From: Buchnera aphidicola (Pemphigus obesinymphae)
GTDB lineage: Bacteria; Pseudomonadota; Gammaproteobacteria; Enterobacterales; Enterobacteriaceae
DNA: 64,000 nt
Assembly: GCF_026122815.1 (NCBI RefSeq)
Contig: NZ_JAIWQW010000001.1
Location: 1 to 64,000 of the forward strand
Direction of reading: 5' to 3'
Both the position numbers and the translations under genes were made by a program. The notes below the pieces were generated by a model that had not been told where the DNA came from, ran no database searches, and saw nothing but the letters and a program-made list of their open reading frames with translations. Below are positions 32,325 to 42,846 of this stretch, one piece after another (within the stretch, counting starts at the first letter, position 1; every line of letters begins with the position of its first letter).

Positions 32325-33305
32325 ATGTTATATAATGAATTTAAAATCATAGAAAAATATTTCAATAAAATTAAAACAAAAGATAATGTGATAAAGGGCA
32401 TTGGAGATGATTGCGCAATTATTAAAATACCAAATGGACAAATAATTTCTATTAGCACTGACACTCTCGTAGAAGGTATTCATTTTTTACGTAATATTTC
32501 CCCGATAGATTTAGGATACAAAGCCATAGCAGTCAATCTCAGTGATTTAGCCGCTATGGGTTCTAAACCCAAATGGCTAACACTATCCTTAACTATTCCT
32601 AAAATAAATACCACATGGTTAAAAGATTTTAGTCAAAGTTTACTAAAAACAGTAAATAAATATGACATGCAATTAATAGGAGGAGATACTACTCAAGGCC
32701 CACTAAGTATTACAATAAGTGTTTTTGGATATAACTTTAAAAAACAAATTTTATTTCGTCACGGAGCTAAAATAGGAGATTTGATTTATGTTACTGGTAC
32801 ATTGGGAGCAAGTGCTGCTGGATTAGCTATTTTACAAAAAAAAATACTTTTACGAAAAAAAAACATATATAAATTTTTAATAAAAAAACATTTACATCCC
32901 TATCCAAGAATCCTACAAGGTATAGCTTTAAGGAAAATTGCACACTCTGCTATTGATATTTCTGACGGATTACTGGTTGATTTAAGACATATATTATATG
33001 AAAGTCAATGTGGAGCTGATATAAATTTAAATAAAATACCTGTTTCTAACATACTAAAAAAAAATTTTTATCCAAAAGTATGGTTAGATTGGGCATTGAA
33101 TGGAGGAGAAGATTATGAATTATGTTTTACAGTACCTGAATTTAAAAAAAACATTTTAAAAAAAACTCTAAATAAAATTAAAGTACCTTATACTTGCATA
33201 GGACGTATTACTAAATATAAAAATAAATTTAATATATTTAAAAACGGAAAAAAAATAAAATACACTATAAATGGTTTCAATCATTTTAAAAAAAATAAAA
33301 ATTAA
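32325..33305 (+). CDS. thiL: Thiamine-monophosphate kinase
   Basis: 326 residues (E. coli 325). It phosphorylates thiamine monophosphate to the active diphosphate. The N-terminal GIGDDCAII, STDTLVEGIHF, NLSDLAAMG and QLIGGDTTQGPLSIT motifs of the PurM-like fold are all present, and ALNGGEDYELCFTVP is conserved in the C-terminal half. It could use thiamine phosphate made or obtained elsewhere; no other thiamine gene is in the window. Confidence 0.95.
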   Translation: MLYNEFKIIEKYFNKIKTKDNVIKGIGDDCAIIKIPNGQIISISTDTLVEGIHFLRNISPIDLGYKAIAVNLSDLAAMGSKPKWLTLSLTIPKINTTWLKDFSQSLLKTVNKYDMQLIGGDTTQGPLSITISVFGYNFKKQILFRHGAKIGDLIYVTGTLGASAAGLAILQKKILLRKKNIYKFLIKKHLHPYPRILQGIALRKIAHSAIDISDGLLVDLRHILYESQCGADINLNKIPVSNILKKNFYPKVWLDWALNGGEDYELCFTVPEFKKNILKKTLNKIKVPYTCIGRITKYKNKFNIFKNGKKIKYTINGFNHFKKNKN

Positions 33306-33418
33306 TTACATAATATTGTAAATATTGCACATTTTCATATATTTTAATATGATACTAAATAAAAATATTTATATATATATAAATTAAAATAGAATTTTAA
33401 TAATATCAACCAAGAATT

Positions 33419-34522
33419 ATGAAAGATATTTTTTATATGAAAAAAGCTATAAAATTAGCTAAACTAGGAGAATTTACAACCTCCCCTAATCCTAACGTAG
33501 GTTGTATCATCGTAAAAAATAACATTATTATTGGAAAAGGATGGCATAGAAAACAAGGAGAGAAACATGCAGAAATACACGCTTTATCTATGGCAAAGGG
33601 AAAAACCAAAGGAGCTACTGCTTACGTAACTTTAGAACCTTGTAGTCACTTTGGACTCACTCCTCCTTGCTGTCTTGCATTAATTCAAGCAGGAATAATA
33701 CGCGTAGTTATAGCTGTATCAGATCCTAATCCTAAAGTATCTGGAAAAGGAATAATAGAGTTAAAAAAAGCAGGAATATTAATAAAAATAGGGATTATGT
33801 CTAAAGAATCTCAAAACCTCAATCAAGGTTTTTTTAAAAGAATGAAAACTGGAATTCCATGGATACAATTAAAATTAGGAATTTCTATTGACGGACGTTC
33901 TGCTTTAAAAAATGGTAAAAGTAAATGGATTACTTCTCCTGAATCACGAAAAGATGTACAATATTTTAGAAAAAAATCTGGAGTAATACTCAGCACTAGT
34001 CAAACAATCCTAATCGATAATCCATTATTGAACGTAAGAAAAGATACAAATATTTTATCTGTATCTAATGAAGCAAAAAATCAACCTATACGAGTAATTA
34101 TAGACAGCAAAAATAGAATACAACCATTTCATAAATGTGTTAACAGTAAAGGAGAAATTTGGTTAGCTAGACTAAAACAAGATAAAAATATTTGGCCTAA
34201 CAATGTGAAACAAGTAATTTTCTCTCAAAGAAATAATCAAATAAATTTAAAACATTTAATATCATATCTAGGAAATTGTAATATCAATAATATATGGATA
34301 GAAGCAGGAGCTTCTCTATCAGGATCCTTAATAAAATTAAACATAATAGACGAATTAATTCTTTACGTAGCACCTAAATTATTAGGTCATCACGCAAAAC
34401 CACTATGTATGCTAGAAAAATATCTAGATTTAAATAAAGTACCAACATTTACATTTAAAGACGTTACTAAAATAGGAACTGACATACGTTTTATTTTAAA
34501 AATACATAAAAATAAAATTTGA
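33419..34522 (+). CDS. ribD: Bifunctional riboflavin biosynthesis deaminase/reductase
   Basis: 367 residues, the E. coli length. The N-terminal zinc deaminase domain shows HAEIHALSMA and the cysteines in LEPCSHFGLTPPCC. The C-terminal reductase domain begins around residue 150 (WIQLKLGISIDGRSA) and includes WIEAGASLSGSLI. Together they carry out the second and third steps from GTP to lumazine. Some Buchnera annotations list two separate half-genes (ribD1, ribD2). Here it is one continuous frame. nusB follows after 69 bases. Confidence 0.95.
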   Translation: MKDIFYMKKAIKLAKLGEFTTSPNPNVGCIIVKNNIIIGKGWHRKQGEKHAEIHALSMAKGKTKGATAYVTLEPCSHFGLTPPCCLALIQAGIIRVVIAVSDPNPKVSGKGIIELKKAGILIKIGIMSKESQNLNQGFFKRMKTGIPWIQLKLGISIDGRSALKNGKSKWITSPESRKDVQYFRKKSGVILSTSQTILIDNPLLNVRKDTNILSVSNEAKNQPIRVIIDSKNRIQPFHKCVNSKGEIWLARLKQDKNIWPNNVKQVIFSQRNNQINLKHLISYLGNCNINNIWIEAGASLSGSLIKLNIIDELILYVAPKLLGHHAKPLCMLEKYLDLNKVPTFTFKDVTKIGTDIRFILKIHKNKI

Positions 34523-34591
34523 TAATAAACCGAATAGTTTAAAAACAAATTTCCATTTTTTAAAATAAATTATATATAATTAGGAATACAT

Positions 34592-35014
34592 ATGAAACCC
34601 AATTCTCGTAGAAAAGCTCGTGAATGTATCATACAAGTTCTGTACTCTTGGCAAATATCTAAAAATAACATTGATTATATTATTTCGCAATTTTTAGAAG
34701 AAAAAAACATTAAACAAATAGATATAAATTATTTTCATGAAATAATTATTGGTATTGTTAAAAATTGCAAATATATTGATGAATCAATACGACCTTTTCT
34801 TTCTCGTACACTAGAAGAAGTAGGACAAGTAGAAAAATCCATTCTAAGACTATCCTTTTATGAATTATTAAAAAGATTAGATATTCCTTATAGAGTTTCT
34901 ATTAATGAAAGCATAGAATTAGCTAAATCTTTTGGAGCTGAAGACAGTCATAAATTTATCAATGGAGTACTCGACAAAGCAGCTTGGAAAATTAGAATCC
35001 ATAAAGCAAAATAA
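34592..35014 (+). CDS. nusB: Transcription antitermination protein NusB
   Basis: 140 residues (E. coli 139). It is an all-helical protein that with NusE binds boxA RNA in rRNA antitermination. The N-terminal [17 protein letters not shown] and the C-terminal [14 protein letters not shown] and [10 protein letters not shown] segments are diagnostic. It closes the rib/thiL cluster. Confidence 0.95.
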   Translation: MKPNSRRKARECIIQVLYSWQISKNNIDYIISQFLEEKNIKQIDINYFHEIIIGIVKNCKYIDESIRPFLSRTLEEVGQVEKSILRLSFYELLKRLDIPYRVSINESIELAKSFGAEDSHKFINGVLDKAAWKIRIHKAK

Positions 35015-35780
35015 ATTTTATACATTTATTTAGTAAATAAAATTAATATCTTCTTACGTATCAAAAATACATTTTAAAAAATAAACATAACATTCAATGT
35101 TATTAAAAAAATACAATAATATTAAAATTTGTAAAAAATTACTTATATTTTCTAAAAAATAAATCTTTTTCGCTAAAAATAATATATTTATATATATGAT
35201 TCATTAATCATTAACTAATTCATTTAATTAACAACAGCAATAAAAAATAATATTAATTAATATAGAATAAAATTCTCATAATCTCAATAAACATATAAAA
35301 TCCAAAATAAATATTTGATGATATTATTTTAATGTACCTATATTAAAATAATAAAATACAAATAACTTAAAACATAAATAAAATAAACTAATCTCTTAAA
35401 AAATAAAAATTATTTTTAAATAAATTTTTATTTAATACAATAATACGATTTAATTAAATATTTTAAAAAATGTTGTTCTACTATCATTTATATAACTACT
35501 CAAAACATTAAGTTTCTTAAAAAATATGTGTTTATAATTTATTTTTATAATATTAAAAAATCCATTTTTCATAAAAAACGCATATTTTAAATTATTTATA
35601 AAAATAAATATAAATATTAAAAAATCAATTTTAAAAAATAAACATATTCATCTAATCTATTTTTGTCAAAAATAATTACAATAAAAACATATTTAAAATA
35701 AAATAATACTAATTATATTATTTAAAAAAAAATATTTTTAATTTACATCTATCCATTTTTTGATCTTTTAATTCTTGAAA
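35015..35780. other. 766-base convergent gap between nusB and yajR
   Basis: No gene is recognised. Better-preserved relatives, as I recall them, carry dxs and ispA in this neighbourhood (E. coli also has them near nusB), so this may be their eroded place. No clear terminator is seen. Confidence 0.45.
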
Positions 35781-36944
35781 TTACATTTCATTTTTTATTC
35801 CAACACTGACTAAAAACCATAATATAGAAAAAAATAGTCCTGATATTAATAAACCTAATATATCAAACATACTTAGTATCCATCCACCTAATATTCCACC
35901 ACAAGCTATTCCTAAAAATTGTGCTGTAGAATATGTACCCATAGCTGTACCTCTATAGTGACTACAAGACTTTTTACCAACTAAAGACGGAATTAAAGAT
36001 TCTAAAACATTAAAAGCTATAAAAAATATTTCAATACCAAGTAGAAAAATATAACATGAAAAAATAAAACTATAACAAATTACTTCAGACAAAATAATAA
36101 AAATATTTGAAATTAAAAATATTGACATTATTTTTAATTTCATTTCAGTACATAAAAATATTCCTGTAACAAAAATAAAAGAAATAAAAATAATAACTAA
36201 ATACAATTTCCAATGTTCATCTAAAGAAAATTTAAAAAAAACTAATTGTAAGGGCAATAAAATAAAAATAAACATCAATAACACATGTAATATAAAAATA
36301 CCAAAATATAATCTCATCAAATCATATTTTTGTAAAATACTATAAATACCTTTTTTAAAACTAAAGTAATTAAAATTACTAGATGATACTACAATATTTG
36401 GAATAAAAAAATAAGTTATCAAAATAGCTACAAAAGCTAAAAAAACAGTAATCCAAAATAAAGCTTGAAAATTTAAAAAACTAATAATCATGGGTCCAAT
36501 TATAATTGATAATGCAAATGTCAATCCATAAGTAATACCGATTAAAGACATTACTTTGGTATACTGTACGTCTTCAACAAAATCCGATATGTAAGCCATA
36601 CAAGTAGCAGAAATAGCTCCAGACCCTTGTAATGCTCTTCCTATTATCAAACCCCAAATAGAATAAGTCATACCAGCTATACAACTACCCAAAAAAAATA
36701 AAATCAAACCAAATAAAATAACTGATTTTCTACCAATTTTATCTGAAAAAAAACCAAATGGAATCTGAAAAAAAGACTGTGTTAATCCATAAATACCAAT
36801 AGCTACACCAACTAAAAATTTATTTCCATGTTCTAATAATAAACCATAAGTACTGATTACTGGAAGGACCATAAAAACGCCAAAAATTCTTAAATTTAAA
36901 ACAAGGCATAAACCAACTACAGCTTGTAATTCTTTTCTTTTCAT
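35781..36944 (-). CDS. yajR: Major facilitator superfamily transporter YajR
   Basis: 387 residues with about 12 hydrophobic segments. The loop motif GFFSDKIGRKSVI between TM2 and TM3 is the MFS A-motif, and GRALQGSGAISATCMAY in TM4 matches YajR. E. coli YajR has 454 residues. The missing tail corresponds to its cytoplasmic C-terminal YAM domain, so only the transport core remains. The substrate is unknown. The gene is next to cyoE in E. coli too; here tusE has come between. Confidence 0.9.
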   Translation of the reverse strand: MKRKELQAVVGLCLVLNLRIFGVFMVLPVISTYGLLLEHGNKFLVGVAIGIYGLTQSFFQIPFGFFSDKIGRKSVILFGLILFFLGSCIAGMTYSIWGLIIGRALQGSGAISATCMAYISDFVEDVQYTKVMSLIGITYGLTFALSIIIGPMIISFLNFQALFWITVFLAFVAILITYFFIPNIVVSSSNFNYFSFKKGIYSILQKYDLMRLYFGIFILHVLLMFIFILLPLQLVFFKFSLDEHWKLYLVIIFISFIFVTGIFLCTEMKLKIMSIFLISNIFIILSEVICYSFIFSCYIFLLGIEIFFIAFNVLESLIPSLVGKKSCSHYRGTAMGTYSTAQFLGIACGGILGGWILSMFDILGLLISGLFFSILWFLVSVGIKNEM

Positions 36945-36993
36945 TTTATAATTTTTCTTTCTATTTATATTAAATTAATATTAATTATATAAT

Positions 36994-37317
36994 ATGACAC
37001 ATATACATGAAAAAAAAGATAATAATTACAGAAACTATTTAGGAAAATATCAAACATGGAATAAATTTGCAGCTGAAAAAATTGCGCAAAAAGAACTAAT
37101 AAAAATGACCCCTAAACACTGGGAAATAATATACATAATAAGAAAATTTTATAAAGAATTCTCAATGACTCCATCGATGAGAATGTTTCTAACATATATA
37201 AAAAAAATAAAAAAAGAAAAAATAAATAGTACATACTTATTTGTACTTTTCTCTGATAATGCTCTACATAAAATTAGTAATATTGCCGGTATTCCTAAAC
37301 CGTCATCTTGTTTATAA
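36994..37317 (+). CDS. tusE: Sulfur relay protein TusE (DsrC family)
   Basis: 107 residues (E. coli TusE 109). The C-terminal segment IAGIPKPSSCL carries the penultimate cysteine that accepts persulfide, and LTPKHWEII-type sequence (MTPKHWEIIYIIRKFYKEF) is conserved. It transfers sulfur from TusBCD to MnmA in 2-thiouridine formation. TusA is encoded at 13870; TusBCD and MnmA must be elsewhere. It diverges from yajR by 49 bases and converges on cyoE. Confidence 0.92.
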   Translation: MTHIHEKKDNNYRNYLGKYQTWNKFAAEKIAQKELIKMTPKHWEIIYIIRKFYKEFSMTPSMRMFLTYIKKIKKEKINSTYLFVLFSDNALHKISNIAGIPKPSSCL

Positions 37318-37342
37318 AAAATAAAATTATCAAACAATTACC

Positions 37343-37372
37343 GTATTTTATATGCAAAAATGTATAAAATAC
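37343..37372. terminator. Possible two-way terminator between tusE and cyoE
   Basis: A 10-bp perfect stem, 37343-37352 with 37363-37372, lies between the convergent genes. The following T-runs are short on either strand, so the assignment is moderate. Confidence 0.4.
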
Positions 37373-37418
37373 ATCTTTATAAAAATCTATCAAAAACAAT
37401 AAATAAATATATTAAAAA

Positions 37419-38303
37419 TCAAGGGACAAAATCTAAAGACATCATAATGCTAATTATAAAAATTAAAACAATAGAAAAACGAAATAATTTACGAGACCAA
37501 ATAACATTATCTAAAATATAAAATCCTTTTAATCCTAAATACAGCCAAAAAAACCCCGATAAAAATGCACATACAAAATATATATAACCGGTATAACCAA
37601 AAATAGTTAACATCAATGAAAAAAAAATAAAAAATAAAATGTAAAAAATAATATGATATTTAGCAACTAATATACCTTTTACTATAGGGAACAAAGGTAT
37701 ATTAACTCTTTCATAATCATTAAAATAAAGAATAGCAATGGAATACGAATGAACTATTTGCCAAAAAACAAACATAAAAAATAAAAAAAAAGCACAAGAA
37801 TCAAAAAAATTAACAACAGAACAATATCCTATAACTGGAGGAATAGACCCTGATAAACTACCTATCAAAGTAGAATAAACACTATTCCTCTTCATATACA
37901 TACTATATATAAAAACATATATAAAAAATGCTATTAAAACAAAAAACATTGATAAAAAATTTATAAAATAATAAAATATATATATCCCTATAAAAAAAAA
38001 CACCATAGCAACACAAAAAATTATTTTTATTGATAATAATTTTTGTACTAAAATTCTATTTTTAGTTCTGTTCATTATTGCATCTATATCTCTATCTATG
38101 ATGTTATTCATCATACAAGCCGATGCAATTACCAATGATGTTCCTATTATAGTTAAGAAAAATAAATTATAATTAATATTACCTTTTGACGCTAAAAAAA
38201 AAGCACCCATAAGGGAAATCAAATTACCTAATATAATTTTTGGTTTTATCAACTCTAAGAAATATAAAAAATATACTTTTACCATAAAAATATTATTTAA
38301 CAT
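37419..38303 (-). CDS. cyoE: Protoheme IX farnesyltransferase (heme O synthase)
   Basis: 294 residues with several membrane segments (E. coli 296). It adds a farnesyl group to heme B to make heme O for the bo3 oxidase. The prenyltransferase motif is NNIIDRDIDAIMNRTKNRIL, and YMKRNSVYSTLIGSLSGSIPPVIGY is conserved. The start overlaps the cyoD stop by 7 bases (ATGTTAA). A second ATG at 38285 fits the E. coli N terminus equally well. It is the last gene of the cyo operon. Confidence 0.93.
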   Translation of the reverse strand: MLNNIFMVKVYFLYFLELIKPKIILGNLISLMGAFFLASKGNINYNLFFLTIIGTSLVIASACMMNNIIDRDIDAIMNRTKNRILVQKLLSIKIIFCVAMVFFFIGIYIFYYFINFLSMFFVLIAFFIYVFIYSMYMKRNSVYSTLIGSLSGSIPPVIGYCSVVNFFDSCAFFLFFMFVFWQIVHSYSIAILYFNDYERVNIPLFPIVKGILVAKYHIIFYILFFIFFSLMLTIFGYTGYIYFVCAFLSGFFWLYLGLKGFYILDNVIWSRKLFRFSIVLIFIISIMMSLDFVP

Positions 38304-38596
38304 TGCATTAAATTAGAATTTAAATTTGACATAATCCAACTTGTACCAGAAATAATAATAAAAATAATCACAGTAGAAAATAATACTGATATAAAGTTCC
38401 ATCTATTCTCAATAGCAGTATTTAAATTTAAAAAATAACGTAAATGCACGATAATCTGTAATATTGCACAAAAAGAAATGAAAAAAAATAACATTACTTT
38501 AGAAAAATAATGTCCCATAATAAATACAAACGGCAACATTGTTAAAATAATAGAAAAAATACTTCCTAATATGTACAATTTAATGATATTTTTCAT
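38297..38596 (-). CDS. cyoD: Cytochrome bo3 oxidase subunit IV
   Basis: 99 residues (E. coli 109). It is a small protein with three transmembrane segments that assists assembly of the oxidase. The family pattern is seen in LTMLPFVFIMG, QIIVHLRYFLNLN and the C-terminal SWIMSNLNSNLM. The hydrophilic N terminus of the E. coli protein is shortened. It lies between cyoC and cyoE. Confidence 0.92.
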   Translation of the reverse strand: MKNIIKLYILGSIFSIILTMLPFVFIMGHYFSKVMLFFFISFCAILQIIVHLRYFLNLNTAIENRWNFISVLFSTVIIFIIISGTSWIMSNLNSNLMQC

Positions 38597-38619
38597 AATA
38601 AAATTTTAATAACCTAAAA

Positions 38620-39237
38620 TTAAATAAAACAAATTAAGTATACAAAAGTGAATAAACAAATCCATACTAAATCTAAAAAATGCCAAAATAAACCAAGACA
38701 TACTATACGAACATATGTTATTTTTGATATACCAAATTTAATTATCTGACATATCATCACCAAAACCCAAATAATACCAAAAAATACATGTATCCCATGA
38801 GCACCTACTAAAGTAAAAATAGCAGATAAAAATCCACTACGACTAGGACCATAACCTTCCATAATTAAACTATAAAATTCAAAAAATTCTAATCCGATAA
38901 AACCTAAACCAAAAAAAAATGTAATGAATAAAAAAATAACAGTATTCATTATTTTTTTTTGGTACACTGATATTTTAACTATACCATAAAAAATAGTACT
39001 AAATAATAATAAAATAGTTTCTGATAATATAAAAGATAATTTAAAAATATCTTTTCCAACAGGACCATCAGATATGTTATTAACCATAACAAAATAAACA
39101 GAAAACATTGTTGCAAAAAGAATACAATCACTAATTAAATATAACCAAAAACCAAATATTTTTTTTGATTCTATTACACCATTAATATATTTTTTTTTAT
39201 TCATTTCAATAATAGGTATTAAATCATTTGTTATCAT
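38620..39237 (-). CDS. cyoC: Cytochrome bo3 oxidase subunit III
   Basis: 205 residues (E. coli 204) with five membrane segments. [18 protein letters not shown] opens the heme-copper subunit III fold, and [15 protein letters not shown] is conserved. The start codon overlaps the stop of cyoB by four bases (ATGA), indicating translational coupling. Confidence 0.95.
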   Translation of the reverse strand: MITNDLIPIIEMNKKKYINGVIESKKIFGFWLYLISDCILFATMFSVYFVMVNNISDGPVGKDIFKLSFILSETILLLFSTIFYGIVKISVYQKKIMNTVIFLFITFFFGLGFIGLEFFEFYSLIMEGYGPSRSGFLSAIFTLVGAHGIHVFFGIIWVLVMICQIIKFGISKITYVRIVCLGLFWHFLDLVWICLFTFVYLICFI

Positions 39238-41216
39238 TTTAAACCTGCTATTTTTAAATTGTTTAAATGTTTATTCTCAATTTTCTTAATTTGTTCTATA
39301 GAAATAGTATAATGTGTACTATTTTTAAAACTTTTTAAAATTAACAAATATAAAATAGATACTAAAGAAAATAAAAATAACCACCATATATACCACACTG
39401 CTGAAAAACCACATAATAGAGAAAAAAAACTAATAAATATACCAAAAGAAGTATTTTTAGGCATAATAATTTCAGAATAAACAACTTTTTTAATTCTTTT
39501 TTCTTTTAATTTTTTTATTCTCCAAAAATCATCTCTATCACATACTATGGGAATATTGGCAAAATTATACACAGGAGGTGGAGAAGAAATAGACCATTCC
39601 AAAGTCCTACCATCCCATGGATCTCCTGTATTATCTAAATAATTTTGAGAATTTCGAATAGAAATATAAATTTGAAAAATTTGACATATTATTCCTATCA
39701 TAATTAAAAATACACCTAAAGATGCTATAACCAACATTACGTGAAATTCAGGATCAATATTTTGACTAATACGACGAGTCATCCCCATAAACCCCAAAAA
39801 ATATAACGGCATAAAAGCAACAAAAAAACCAATAAACCAAAACCAAAATGCACGTTTCCCCCAAATTTCATCTAAAGTAAATCCAAATAATTTCGGAAAC
39901 CAATATGTAATTCCAGCAAAACAACCAAAAACAACACCACCTATAATAACATTATGAAAATGAGCAATTAAAAATAAACTATTATGCAATACAAAATCAG
40001 CGGCTGGTAAAGAAAGTAATACCCCCGTCATGCCACCAATCGAAAATGTAATCAAAAATCCTATGGTCCACAACATGGCAGAATGCATATAAATGCGTCC
40101 TTCATACATAGTGAATAACCAATTAAATATCTTAACTCCTGTAGGTATAGCTATAATCATTGTTGTAATACCAAAAAATGCGTTTACATCAGGACCTGCA
40201 CCCATGGTAAAAAAATGATGTAACCACACAATAAATGACAAAATTGTAATAACAATAGTCGCCCATACAAGAGAATGATATCCAAATAAAGATTTTTTTG
40301 AAAAAGTAGAAACAATCTCAGAAAAAACACCAAATACTGGTAATACTAAAATATATACTTCAGGATGTCCCCAAATCCAAATTAAATTAATATAAATCAT
40401 AGCATTACCTCCTAAATCGTTAGTAAAAAAATGAAAATTTAAGTAACGATCTAAAGATAACAAACAAAGAGTTAAAGTTAATACAGGAAAAGATACAAGC
40501 ATTAATACATTGGTACATAAAGCTGTCCATGTAAATACTGGCATCTTAAACATAGTCATTCCCGGTGCTCTCATTTTTAATATTGTAACTAAAAAATTAA
40601 TGGCAGTTAAAGTTGTTCCTATACCAGAAATCTGGATACTCCAAATCCAATAGTCAACACCTACCCCTGGGCTATATTGAATACTGGACAATGGTGGATA
40701 TGCTAACCAACCAGTTTGTGCAAATTCTCCTATACCTAAAGATAAATTAATTAAAACAGCAGCACTAACGGTTAACCAAAAACTTAAATTATTAAGGAAA
40801 GGAAATGCAACATCACGAGCTCCTATCTGTAAAGGTACTACTAAATTCATCAATCCTATTACCAACGGCATAGCTACGAAAAAAATCATAATCACACCGT
40901 GTGCAGTAAAAATTTGATCATAATGATGAGGAGGTAAAAAACCAACATTTCCTGAAGATGCTAAAACTTGTTGAACACGCATCATAACAGCATCAACAAA
41001 ACCACGAAATAACATCACAAATGCAAGAACAATATACATTACAGCTATTCTTTTATGATCAACAGATGTCAGCCATTCTGACCACAAATACTTCCAATTA
41101 CCCGAATAAGTTAATTTAACTGATATAAATAAAAGAACAAAAAATATAATAGCACAAGTCACCATAATAATAGGCTCATTATACGGTACTGCATCTAATG
41201 TTAATTTACCGAACAT
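39234..41216 (-). CDS. cyoB: Cytochrome bo3 oxidase subunit I
   Basis: 660 residues (E. coli 663). This catalytic subunit carries heme b, heme o3 and CuB, reduces oxygen with ubiquinol electrons and pumps protons. The CuB/Tyr motif [16 protein letters not shown] is seen, followed by the histidine pair in [10 protein letters not shown] and the heme histidines in [13 protein letters not shown]. About 15 membrane segments are present. An AGGA-type site lies before the ATG. Confidence 0.97.
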   Translation of the reverse strand: MFGKLTLDAVPYNEPIIMVTCAIIFFVLLFISVKLTYSGNWKYLWSEWLTSVDHKRIAVMYIVLAFVMLFRGFVDAVMMRVQQVLASSGNVGFLPPHHYDQIFTAHGVIMIFFVAMPLVIGLMNLVVPLQIGARDVAFPFLNNLSFWLTVSAAVLINLSLGIGEFAQTGWLAYPPLSSIQYSPGVGVDYWIWSIQISGIGTTLTAINFLVTILKMRAPGMTMFKMPVFTWTALCTNVLMLVSFPVLTLTLCLLSLDRYLNFHFFTNDLGGNAMIYINLIWIWGHPEVYILVLPVFGVFSEIVSTFSKKSLFGYHSLVWATIVITILSFIVWLHHFFTMGAGPDVNAFFGITTMIIAIPTGVKIFNWLFTMYEGRIYMHSAMLWTIGFLITFSIGGMTGVLLSLPAADFVLHNSLFLIAHFHNVIIGGVVFGCFAGITYWFPKLFGFTLDEIWGKRAFWFWFIGFFVAFMPLYFLGFMGMTRRISQNIDPEFHVMLVIASLGVFLIMIGIICQIFQIYISIRNSQNYLDNTGDPWDGRTLEWSISSPPPVYNFANIPIVCDRDDFWRIKKLKEKRIKKVVYSEIIMPKNTSFGIFISFFSLLCGFSAVWYIWWLFLFSLVSILYLLILKSFKNSTHYTISIEQIKKIENKHLNNLKIAGLK

Positions 41217-41285
41217 ATCTATTCCTTAAATGTAATGCGCACTGTTAAGAACATTAAATTTTTATTTTTCATTTTAATAAAAAAA

Positions 41286-42128
41286 TTATTTATTGAATTG
41301 ATGTATAATTTTGTTTAATAAATCATGATTCACGTGAGAAAAATATTGCACAGAAAATTTATTTTTACATAAAGCTATATAATGAAACATTTTTATAGTA
41401 TTTAACGTATAAGGAGATTTTTTAACATTTTTTATCCATTTATCAAATAACTTTTTATTACTAGTTACTATTGCTGTAAACTTCATATCAGAAAAACCAC
41501 GACCACTATAGTTCGCTGAAAAACCTTTATAATGACCTGATTCATTAGCTAATAAATGCAATTTTGTTTCCATACCTGCCATTGCATATATTTGACTACC
41601 AAGAGCAGGAATAAAAAATGAATTCATTACTGAATTTGAAGTGATCCTAAAAACTATCGGTGTATTAATCGGAAATGATATTTCATTAATAGTAGCAACA
41701 TTATACGCGGGATATATAAACAACCATTTCCAATCTAATGCCACCACATCTATTTCTATCGGTTTTACCAAAGAATGTAAAGGTTTACTAGGTTCCAATT
41801 TATGAGCAGAATTCCATGATAAACAAGCAAGGAAAAAAATAATTAAAACAGGTAAAATCCAAATAAACATCTCTATTTTATATGATTGATCCCAATTAGG
41901 ACTATATTTCGTATTTTTACTTGTATCTCTGTATTTCCACACAAAAAATAAAGTCATCAAAATAACTGGAACAACAACAAGTAACATCATCAAAAAAGAT
42001 GTAATAATCAAAGAACTTTGTTCCATTGAAATATAACCTTTAGGATCTAATATAACACTTTGACAACCACTTAAAAATAAAAAAGAACAAACTAATAATA
42101 AAACCCTAAAAAAATTTTTTACTTTCAT
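41286..42128 (-). CDS. cyoA: Cytochrome bo3 oxidase subunit II (lipoprotein)
   Basis: 280 residues (E. coli 315; the C-terminal tail is shorter). A signal peptide ends in a lipobox, FLSGC, near residue 22. Two membrane helices and a periplasmic cupredoxin domain that lacks CuA follow, as in quinol oxidases (WKWLFIYPAYN, NEISFPINTPI). The lipobox means that maturation would normally need Lgt, whose gene in this window is frameshifted. It is the first gene of the minus-strand cyoABCDE operon, with a candidate promoter at 42174-42203. Confidence 0.95.
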   Translation of the reverse strand: MKVKNFFRVLLLVCSFLFLSGCQSVILDPKGYISMEQSSLIITSFLMMLLVVVPVILMTLFFVWKYRDTSKNTKYSPNWDQSYKIEMFIWILPVLIIFFLACLSWNSAHKLEPSKPLHSLVKPIEIDVVALDWKWLFIYPAYNVATINEISFPINTPIVFRITSNSVMNSFFIPALGSQIYAMAGMETKLHLLANESGHYKGFSANYSGRGFSDMKFTAIVTSNKKLFDKWIKNVKKSPYTLNTIKMFHYIALCKNKFSVQYFSHVNHDLLNKIIHQFNK

Positions 42129-42540
42129 TGATATTTATTCCGTAATCTCAATAACAAAAATCTTAATATCATAATTATATACTTTAAAAATAACGCTTTC
42201 CAAAAGAGTATAGATTGCAAGTCTGAATATAATTACTAAATATATTTATATATAGTATAATGAAATAACATATATTTTATGTAATTGATATTTTTATTTA
42301 AAAAACAATAATCATAAAAATGAAATACATATAATATATTTATATTCTATAATATAAATATATTATTTTAAAACATCGAAAATAAAAATTATTGATCAAA
42401 ATTATCGTATAAAATTAAACATTATAATTTTTTAATTTAATTAAATAAAATTAATGATTTTAAATAAATTCAAAATAAAAATGTTTAATAAACATTAAAA
42501 TATTAAAATTTTTAATTATCCTAAATAATCAAGTGAAAAT
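42129..42540. other. 412-base divergent gap between cyoA and bolA
   Basis: Besides the candidate cyoA promoter nothing specific is recognised. In E. coli ampG and yajG lie between cyoA and bolA; both are absent. Confidence 0.55.
42174..42203 (-). promoter_or_regulatory. Candidate promoter of the cyo operon
   Basis: On the minus strand a -35 box TTGGAA (42198-42203) lies 18 bases from a perfect -10 box TATAAT (42174-42179). An overlapping TATATA would give a 16-base spacer. The leader to the cyoA ATG would be about 40 bases, with an ACGGAAT ribosome site. Such matches are frequent in A+T-rich DNA, but this one is well placed. Confidence 0.4.
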
Positions 42541-42846
42541 ATGATCAAATATAAAATACTAAAAAAATTAGAAAAAGAATTTGGTGAAAATAACGTATTT
42601 ATTCATAATGAAAGTAAAAAACATAATTTATTAAATAGACCATTTAGTCATTTTAAAATTGTAATAATAAGTGACAAATTTATTAAAAAGAGTTTAATTA
42701 TAAGACATAAAAAAGTTTATACTTTATTATCGACTATTATTTGTACATATAATATTCATGGAATATCTATTCATACTTACACTAAAGAAGAATTTAATAA
42801 TATAAAAAATAAAAATTTTAAATCTCCTCATTGTATAAAAAAATGA
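42541..42846 (+). CDS. bolA: BolA family protein
   Basis: 101 residues (E. coli 105). The BolA fold is indicated by FSHFKIVIISDKF, LIIRHKKVYTLLS and the HGISIHTYTKEEF segment. BolA proteins work with monothiol glutaredoxins in iron-sulfur and iron handling and can bind DNA in E. coli. A hairpin at 42870-42896 may terminate the transcript. Confidence 0.88.
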   Translation: MIKYKILKKLEKEFGENNVFIHNESKKHNLLNRPFSHFKIVIISDKFIKKSLIIRHKKVYTLLSTIICTYNIHGISIHTYTKEEFNNIKNKNFKSPHCIKK

